Made by a program: the position numbers and the translations under genes
NCBI GenBank assembly: GCA_050084515.1
Contig: CM114273.1
Location: 39,866,001-39,930,000 of the forward strand
DNA from: Blasia pusilla
Lineage: Eukaryota > Marchantiophyta > Marchantiopsida > Blasiales
Direction: 5' to 3'
DNA length: 64,000 bases
Shown: one piece after another, positions 57,040-64,000 of the stretch
How positions within the stretch are numbered: position 1 is the first letter of the stretch
How the letters are laid out: every line of letters starts with the position of its first letter
Notes under the pieces: generated by a model
Told to the model about the DNA's origin: nothing
The model's database searches: none
The model's input: the letters and a program-made list of their open reading frames with translations, nothing else

Positions 57040-59733
57040 ATGGCGGGAGGGAATACGGTTTTGCATCTGCCTTCAGGTCCTACGGGGCTCGTGGGAAAGC
57101 TTCATCCGACGGTGCTCTTCAACATTTGCGATTCTTACATTCGACGAAATGATCAACAGGAGCGGGTTATTGGGACGTTGCTTGGGTCTGTGTCTTCGGA
57201 CGGCAGCGTGGACATTCGCAACTCGTACGCCGTTCCTCATAATGAGTCTTCGGATCAGGTTTTGGCCTGAAATCCTCTCAACCTGGCAGTGATTTTGGTA
57301 GCATGATGTGTGGGCCTCTGGAAGCCGTTGAAGAGTACGCTAGAAAATGAATCTCTATGTACAGTCACGGACATGTCAAGGGGTAGTATCGTATTGCGTC
57401 TTCAAAGCTGGCTCTTAGGGAGTCACGCATGCGTGGCTTGTTGCAATAATCAACGAAAGAAATGACTGTCAGGCGGTACACCCGTTGGGGTCTTAGTGAT
57501 GGTCGTCGATTGGCCTTGATCACGGAGTAGGACTCTTCTGTGATTGAAGATGATTCATGGGGGTGGGTGTGGTGGTTCCTATGATTTCTTGAAACCTTAT
57601 GCCATGTCCGGATGTCTATTATGGCAAGAACCTGGTGCATTGAACCCTCCATTCATACTCCCTTTTCCTCCTTTGTCACTGATTATTTCACTCTGTACAC
57701 CAATATATCTTTTCTACAGCCCGTGATAGTTAGGGCTGATTTCCTCCGGACAGCTCGATACACTTTCTTCGAGCGGGAATTGGACCGTAATTCTTTCATG
57801 ATTAGGTGAAGTCTCCCAAGGCCAATGGTGCATTCACTTAGTAGGATGTGTCGTGGATTGCTCTCGCAGGTTGCCGTGGACATCGACTACCATCGTACTA
57901 TGTTCGAACTTCACCAGCGTGTCAGCCCTAAAGAAGTTATCGTTGGATGGTGCCTACTTTCCCTTTTTTCGAAGCACAACGTAGATGTTTTTGGTGATCT
58001 GATGAATGGGGAAAATTCGTATTGTATTGTTTGTATTATGGCTCATGTGTATTTCAAAGCTTCTTGAACCGGTTTGTTACGTAGACCTGCAGAATTTTGA
58101 TCGGTTGCAGAAGAGTGATGCTATAGATTCACGGGGTCCATTCTTAGGGATGGTTCACTTGCTGAGACGGAATTTGGCTAAAGGATTCTAACGATTTTTT
58201 CTTCTCCACAAAACGTCAGGTACTCAACAGGTGCGGGAGTCAGTGGTAGTGATGCCCTCATTCAGGATTTTTATGGGCGTGAGGTTACCAATCCTATCCA
58301 TCTCACAGTGGATACATCCTTCGCGGATGAAAGAACCAGCATAAAGGCCTATGTCTCAACCAACTTAACTCTTGGAGATCGCCAGCTTGCTGCCCAGTTT
58401 CACGAGATTCAGCTCGATTTGCGCATGATCGAGGCTGAAAGAATTGGCTGTATGTGCATCAATTTTGCATGAGTTATTTGTTATATCCAAATTGTCACCT
58501 AATTTGAGTCTTTGCTGTGAGCGACTGGACAAGATTATATTGCTGTGCAAAATGTGATCTAGAAGACTGGTCTAGATTCATCTTCTGGTTGATTCGATCC
58601 TGTCAAGTCAATAATCCTCACTGGGCCTGGAGAGTCTGGAATGGTGTATTTTAAATCTCATATAATTTAGACTGGGCTATTTGATGCAGTCGATGTTCTG
58701 AAGAAAACAATGGTTGACAAACTACCCAATGACTTGGAAGGCCTGGAAGGAACTATTGAAAGACTGCACGGGATGATTCATACCGTATTCACTTATGTGG
58801 ACGATGTGGTGGTATGTGAATTTTCATCCTCTTCTCTAATTCTACGGCGAAAACAAATCGCTTGCCAGTTAAAAGTTTTACATGAGTGCGTGCATTTTTA
58901 ACTGTGGCATTCCTTTTGAATTTACAGGAGGGTCGGATAGCCCCTGATAACACGATAGGGAGATATCTAGCAGACACACTGGCAGCGGTCCCCAGGGTTG
59001 CCTCAGATGCCTTCGACAAACTTTTCAATGATAGTGTGCAGGTAATCTTACATACCTTTTTATGGAGTAACCATGTCCTCAATGATCCTAGTTGATGAGC
59101 ATCATCAGAGACTATCCTCTCGTATGTCAAGGATCTAAGAATTCTTAACCCTTTTCTCGTTTTTTCCCCTATATCTCTGTTCGCTCTGCCTCACACGCCA
59201 GGGTCTCCCCGTGCTCTCTTACTGTGCACCCATCCAAGTCTCTATCCCTATCCATCAGGGCCAAAGGGTCTATTGTCACAAGGCTACTACACTCACTCGT
59301 GAGTGAGTAGTCTGTCTCATGAATGGTGCGGGGTGTACACCCCTCAAGAGGTTGTTCCTGTGACTTCCATTTATTGAATAAGAAGCTTGGCAGATCTTCC
59401 TAGCCTAAGAGGGGTTCAGATGTTTGCTGGAAATTAGGTCCTAATGAAATTACGCACAGAAGTCTTTCTTCGTAGCTGGGTTTAGTAACTTTTTTGGACT
59501 ATGGATATTCTTCATGGTCTCTGCAGGGGTCTTTTGTTAGCATGGGCTCTGCCAGAATGGGGTCAGTAGTGGGAGTCTTGCGTCACGTTGTGTACCGTGC
59601 ACTGTACACTCAATCTCATAAGGTTCATTGTTTGAATGTGCAGGATGTACTCTTGGTACTGTACTTGGCAAACTTGACGCGAACACAGCTCACCTTGGCA
59701 GAGAAGCTGAACACTGCTGCTCAAATAGTGTAG
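57040..59733 (+). CDS. TIF3F1: Eukaryotic translation initiation factor 3 subunit f
   Basis: Six exons give a 284-residue protein: 57040-57258, 57870-57949, 58220-58449, 58690-58811, 58928-59041 and 59644-59733 (stop TAG 59731-59733). All introns are GT-AG and the total, 855 nt, keeps one frame. Landmarks are RVIGTLLGSV, SYAVPHNESSDQVAVDIDY, IVGWYSTGAG, NPIHLTVDT, KLPNDLEGLE, GRIAPDNTIGRYLAD and TRTQLTLAEKLNTAAQ, all characteristic of eIF3f. It is an MPN-domain core subunit of eIF3, which binds the 40S ribosome during initiation. The JAMM metal ligands of active MPN+ proteases are not apparent. Length matches the usual plant size of about 290. The start is the first ATG consistent with the N-terminus of the family. 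Intact and apparently functional. Confidence 0.95.
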
Positions 59734-62560
59734 AGGACCTTGTTAGATGGTCATAGATGATTCATAAGTTCAGGTGTGTTTCTTACACATGTATATCTGG
59801 CTGTAAGTAGTCTGGTCAAATATTTAAGCCCCTTCATTTCTGGGGATGTCACTTCGCCAGATGGTTTCTTGTATCTTGGGCAGATCATGCCGGAAGAGAT
59901 TTTCTTAGTAGACGGCCAAAGAGTGGGATGATCTTTAAGCTGGAACCTAACTGTAGTTGAGTTGAACCACTGGAAGGTTCTAAACCATTGGGGTGTCTCC
60001 ATGTGACAATTTCTGTTGGAGAGGTCAATTATGGTAGTACATGCTAATGCTGAAAACCAGAGTGTATCGTTCAACAATTACCACAATTTTCATATTTAGT
60101 GAGTTTTCACTTCAGGAGGTCTGTTTTCCAGTATTGAGATTCCAAAGTTAAAGCTGTGCCTAAGGGATAGTGGGACATGCACACATGTATTTTGATAAAA
60201 TAGATGAATGTTATTTGTGGAAGCTTGCTATGACTTTCTTGTGAGGAGAAATGTGCTGCATGTTCAAAATATCATGGTTAACTTCTCATTTGGAATATGT
60301 GCAGTCTCTCTCCACTCACCGAATGTGGATTGAAGGGGGGCTGGGTGCTCATGATATAGTGTCAAGGTGGAGCTATTGGACGAGTTTGAGATATCTCCGA
60401 CACAAAATTGGAGGAGTCAGTATTTCCCGAGCCAGGCTCAGGTCAGATATTCCAGGTGGAGGCTCTATTTGTGACCCTGCCAAACCTCGAAAAGCCTGTG
60501 TATTCCATCCTGCATCTACACTGCAGTTTTGGAGTGCCTAGTTTTGTCTACGTTGACTAATTCAGGTACAAAGAGTAAGTTCTTCTGACCCTGGTCAATC
60601 GAATGTCCATCGTGGGTACTAATGACCCCATGTACACCGTAGTGTCCTACTCCATCCTGACGTCTCTCAGTGATCAATTACTCTAGCCGCACTGACTTGA
60701 TTGTCAACTGGGAAATGTTTTATGCAGTCATCGTCTGTCCTGCTATCTGTGAGGGTGTCTTTTTTGACTTGCCATTTGCGGTGTTCACTCGTGATATCCG
60801 ACTTCGCTTGGATTTGACGTGTAGGGTCCATGCCATGAAGTATGTGTCTACGTACCCCACTTTTGCACTATTCGAAGGACGCTCTACAAACCTCTGGACG
60901 TGTTAAAGCAAAAGAATTGAACAGTGGACGTGTGAAAGCTCGGAACAGCCGACGATATGACCCTTGGAAACGTGTAGGGCCCATGCCATGAAGTATGTGT
61001 CTACGTACCCCACTTTTGCACTATTTGAAGGACGCTCTACAAACCTCTGGACGTGTTAAAGCAAAAGAATCGAACAGTGGACGTGTGAAAGCAAAAGGAT
61101 TTAACAGTGATGTAGTGCTCAAACGGGTGTGGTATGGTCGGCTGACCATCGTACCCCAACTGGTAAACTTAATAACGGGAGAATCAAGTAGGCTAATGCT
61201 TGGGAAAGCCAGCGTAAACCTATTGAGATGCTCGGAATTTTAACGTGTTGACCAAGTACTTGGATGGAATGTCTTGAAGGAAGAAATAGAAGTTTCCTGA
61301 TTTCATTTAAACTGATAAAACCTGTTTTCTCTTCCCCAAACATATCTAGCATATCAGTACAAATCTATTGACACATGTCCCACGTCCCCTAAACGTGCGA
61401 GCCTTGAAAAAACCTGCACTTGGCTGCAATTACATGTCACCGTCGCTGACATTGATGATTTGCCGGTAACCTTTGGCCCCACCAGATCTAACGAAGTCCA
61501 CCTCCTGCACCTCGTCATTCCTGGTGGTACTGATCTCTTGATCATCCATGAAACATCTACCAGCTATCACAGAGGAATCCCTGGACGATTACATTTAATG
61601 TCAGGATTGAGATCACATGCAAAAGCTGTTTCCCAATTCAGGAAGCGTACAATTATGTGAAATCGATTGCTTAGAATTAGTCACAGGTGAAACTGTTCTA
61701 CATCTGATAATCGTATGAGTCCATAGTCCAAGGATAAGCGAACAGTCCTCGACTCACACACTGACGAACTCTCCGCACAGAAGGACTGATCTCTGATCAT
61801 TCGTTTGTAGCTTTGTAACTAACTTGCTGTGGCGTCCAAGAGCCCCCACTGCTATTACTCCACAATCTGGGATTGAGATACCAGTAGAAGTGAAAGGTTA
61901 GATCCTCAAGTATTTCAGTTACCGTATCGTTTACGGCTGCGCAGCCTTCTGTCAACCAATACTTCGCTGCAACAGTTATAAGTCACCCATACACAATACA
62001 ATATCTCCTAACGGAAGGTAAGAACTGAGTAGGAATTTTTCTTCTTGTCAGAGGAACGTTGGAAACAAGCACGAGACGCTAAAAAAATCCCAGAGACCAG
62101 GAAGACAGCAAACTGCGCTAAGAATTACGCAGACGTTAAACGTAAGTGTCTGCAGTACACCTCAAGGCGAAACCGGTGCTTTTCCGTATTACTCGCTGGC
62201 AACCATCACCTAAGAAATATCCCGCTTACATGACGATTACTAGTCTAACTGCCATTTCTCTGAACGATCCACAAACTCTCGCAACTGTTCTACGTTGAAA
62301 TGCAAGAAATTCAACTACCTGTTCACACGTCGGCACCTCGCAACTCGTTTATGAAGTCGACACACCCACTAGCATTAGACCAGGGGAGGAGATCCCAAGT
62401 CACCACTATCCTACAAGCTAATGACTGCAAGGATTCAAACACTCATTCCGGAGCTGCTTCGCGCATCATTCCGGAATCTAAGGGCGCTCAAATAACAGCA
62501 ACACGTCAGGATCTCGAATTCTTAACAAAGCGTCGGATCTGGAATGCGCAGCCCCCCAAG
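59734..62560. other. Intergenic DNA between eIF3f and the CEP104-like gene
   Basis: No recognised coding sequence; frames up to 96 codons lack motifs. The first few hundred bases probably hold the eIF3f 3' UTR. A tandem repeat lies at 60817-61092. Confidence 0.45.
60817..61092. repeat. 153-bp tandem repeat, 1.8 copies
   Basis: Units start acgtgtaggg(t/c)ccatgccatg at 60817 and 60970 and are nearly identical. A shorter 30-bp tandem (ggacgtgt-aaagcaaaagaatt) lies inside the second unit. Confidence 0.9.
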
Positions 62561-62844
62561 TTCAGCGCGTAGATATGCAATCCGACGGTACAAACTACCC
62601 GCGCGACAGGGGGGCGGGGGGACCTACCCACCCTCACTGGGGGTGGATTCTGGATCGTCGATATTAATCCGACGGACTGTGACGCAGAGAGAAGACGACG
62701 TGTCTCGCTGTGGTGCGAGGGAGATTGAAGGAGGAGCGGGGACGCGGCCGAGTAGCGCGGCCTGCGGGGAGAGCGCGGACAGCGGGGAGAAAGTGTGGGC
62801 CGAGAAATTGGAAGGGAACTAAGGCAGGAGTCGACAGGGGGAGA
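62561..62844 (+). promoter_or_regulatory. GC-rich promoter/5' UTR of the CEP104-like gene
   Basis: Strong GC rise with ggggggcggggggacc near 62610 and gcg-rich sequence up to the start codon at 62845. It contrasts with the AT-rich surroundings. Confidence 0.4.
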
Positions 62845-64000
62845 ATGGAGCGCGATCGCTACGATGCTGTGGGGCCTGAAGCGAAGGCTATTGATCTGAG
62901 AGCGTCTATGACGCCAGGAGTGTCCATGGACGAATTGTCGCGCGACAAGCGCAGGGGGAGGACCTTGCCATTTGCGATCGTCTCGTCGTCGGGTCAGGTA
63001 CTAACCGTTTTCATGTCCTATCTCCCATGCTTGTCGTGAATGGAACGACTCGCGTTCAAATGCATAATTGGAACGGAAAATTTGAGCCAAATATGGACGG
63101 AGAGAAATCAAGAAATATGTCACTTTATTCACGCTCGCAGTGTCGTTAAGAAATTTCTAATTCGTTGCCCATTTTCCTCTCATGCTGTACATATTTGTTG
63201 GATTGTGCACGCTCTGCTTGAATGCACAAACTCCAAGAGGCAAGAGCTGTGGTTTTCTATTAACGAGACTGAAGGAAAAAATGAATGGACTAATTTTCCA
63301 CTAGGCTCCAAGAGGGACTTGAAAGTTCAATATTTACAGCATCAAAGAAGACATCGAGAGTTTTATAAGCTGATTGGTCAACTATAGCTCCTTTGTAGAA
63401 CTCGCTATTTGAACCCGATCCCCACTAGACATGACGACTGGATGAGTTCATGGAAGTACATTCTAGTACTCTCATGGAAAAGAACTTTAAAGGAGTAGAT
63501 AAAATTTACTCCTCGGGTTAGGGGACTCAGTCCATCTGAGACTAATCTCGGAATTGAGCTAAATCTCGGAATTGAGCTACATCTCAGGAGAAATAACCCG
63601 TAAGAATTCGATTGTTTACGTGTGGAACACGAGCCGAGGCTCACGAAATTGAACACGTCCGCTTTAGTGCAACCTCGAATCATTAGATAAACAACAATGT
63701 AGTCACGAATGTTCGTTTAAGTGCAACCTTAGATAGAGTTGAGGATTTCACCTATTCTTGACTTTCTTGTTCGTGTACATTCTCAACCTGGAATCATTAG
63801 ATAAATAACATTGTAGAGTTAATGATTTCGCCGATTCTTGACTGTCTGATTCGTGCGCATTTTCAAATACATTTTCGAGTTCCGCTGTTTACATTTTCGT
63901 CTGCCATTCTTCGTAACTAAACGAGCACTTAATTCCTTGTTGTGTGAGCAGGACGAGGATTACCCAGCGAGTGAGCTGAACAAGGGAATCCAAGGTCGAG
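62845..64000 (+). CDS. CEP104-like protein, N-terminal part (continues past the window)
   Basis: Exon 1 (62845-62997) encodes 51 residues ending RTLPFAIVSSSGQ and stops at a GT donor. Exon 2 starts after gagcag at 63952 and reads DEDYPASELNKGIQGR to the window edge. The pattern FxVVSSSG-(D/E)D-(F/Y)-x-A-x-EL resembles the N-terminal beta-sandwich of CEP104, a protein of ciliary and centriolar tips with later TOG domains. The intron is 954 bp and contains only shadow frames. The start was chosen because it opens the frame directly in front of the conserved segment. Only about 67 residues are visible, so another protein with a discoidin-like N-terminus is possible. Confidence 0.55.

Noticed and set aside
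63040-63387. 115-codon plus-strand frame
   Set aside because: It falls inside the first intron of the CEP104-like gene and has no recognised motif.

Overview
The window looks like nuclear DNA of a streptophyte: a non-seed land plant or a charophyte alga. Genes have spliceosomal introns with GT/AG borders. Three host genes are recognised: a guanylate-binding-protein-type large GTPase on the minus strand (31.5-39.5 kb), an intact six-exon eIF3 subunit f gene on the plus strand (57.0-59.7 kb), and the first exons of a probable CEP104-like gene running off the right edge (62.8-64.0 kb). CEP104 is a ciliary-tip protein, so its presence would fit a plant with motile sperm. The species cannot be named from the sequence.

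Most of the rest is transposon. From left to right: a decayed Helitron (1-4.1 kb) with a small hAT-like MITE inside its helicase; Ty3/gypsy element A (5.0-12.4 kb, 5' truncated), joined head-to-head to a plus-strand 3' end of a sister copy (12.4-12.9 kb); an LTR-like stretch (13.0-13.9 kb); a poorly understood AT-rich zone with hairpins (14-20 kb); the best preserved Ty3/gypsy element B (20.2-29.8 kb); a 0.9 kb foldback repeat (30.0-30.9 kb); the GTPase gene; a non-LTR fragment (40.3-40.7 kb); a block of direct and inverted repeats with a (GA)n tract (40.8-44.0 kb); Ty3/gypsy element C (44.0-50.6 kb); an inverted LTR-like piece (52.1-52.9 kb); a long, very decayed non-LTR reverse transcriptase (52.9-56.4 kb); then the two genes at the right end.

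The notable system is the Ty3/gypsy family (A, B, C). In element B, read on the minus strand, the order is Gag with a CCHC knuckle, aspartic protease, a complete cytosine-5 DNA methyltransferase (DNMT) domain, reverse transcriptase, RNase H, integrase, and a canonical C4HC3 PHD finger ending the polyprotein. It thus carries a possible DNA-methylation writer and a possible chromatin reader in one Pol. The DNMT sits between protease and RT in all three copies. A PHD finger is seen in A, in B and in the inverted fragment; C is truncated before reaching it. All copies here carry stops or frameshifts, so they are fossils, but domain order and key residues remain legible. Two solo-LTR-like insertions of one unrelated family independently interrupt the DNMT of A and C.

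No tRNA, rRNA or CRISPR array was recognised. Exon borders were read by eye from GT/AG sites and reading frame; the eIF3f model is firm, the GTPase model is partial.
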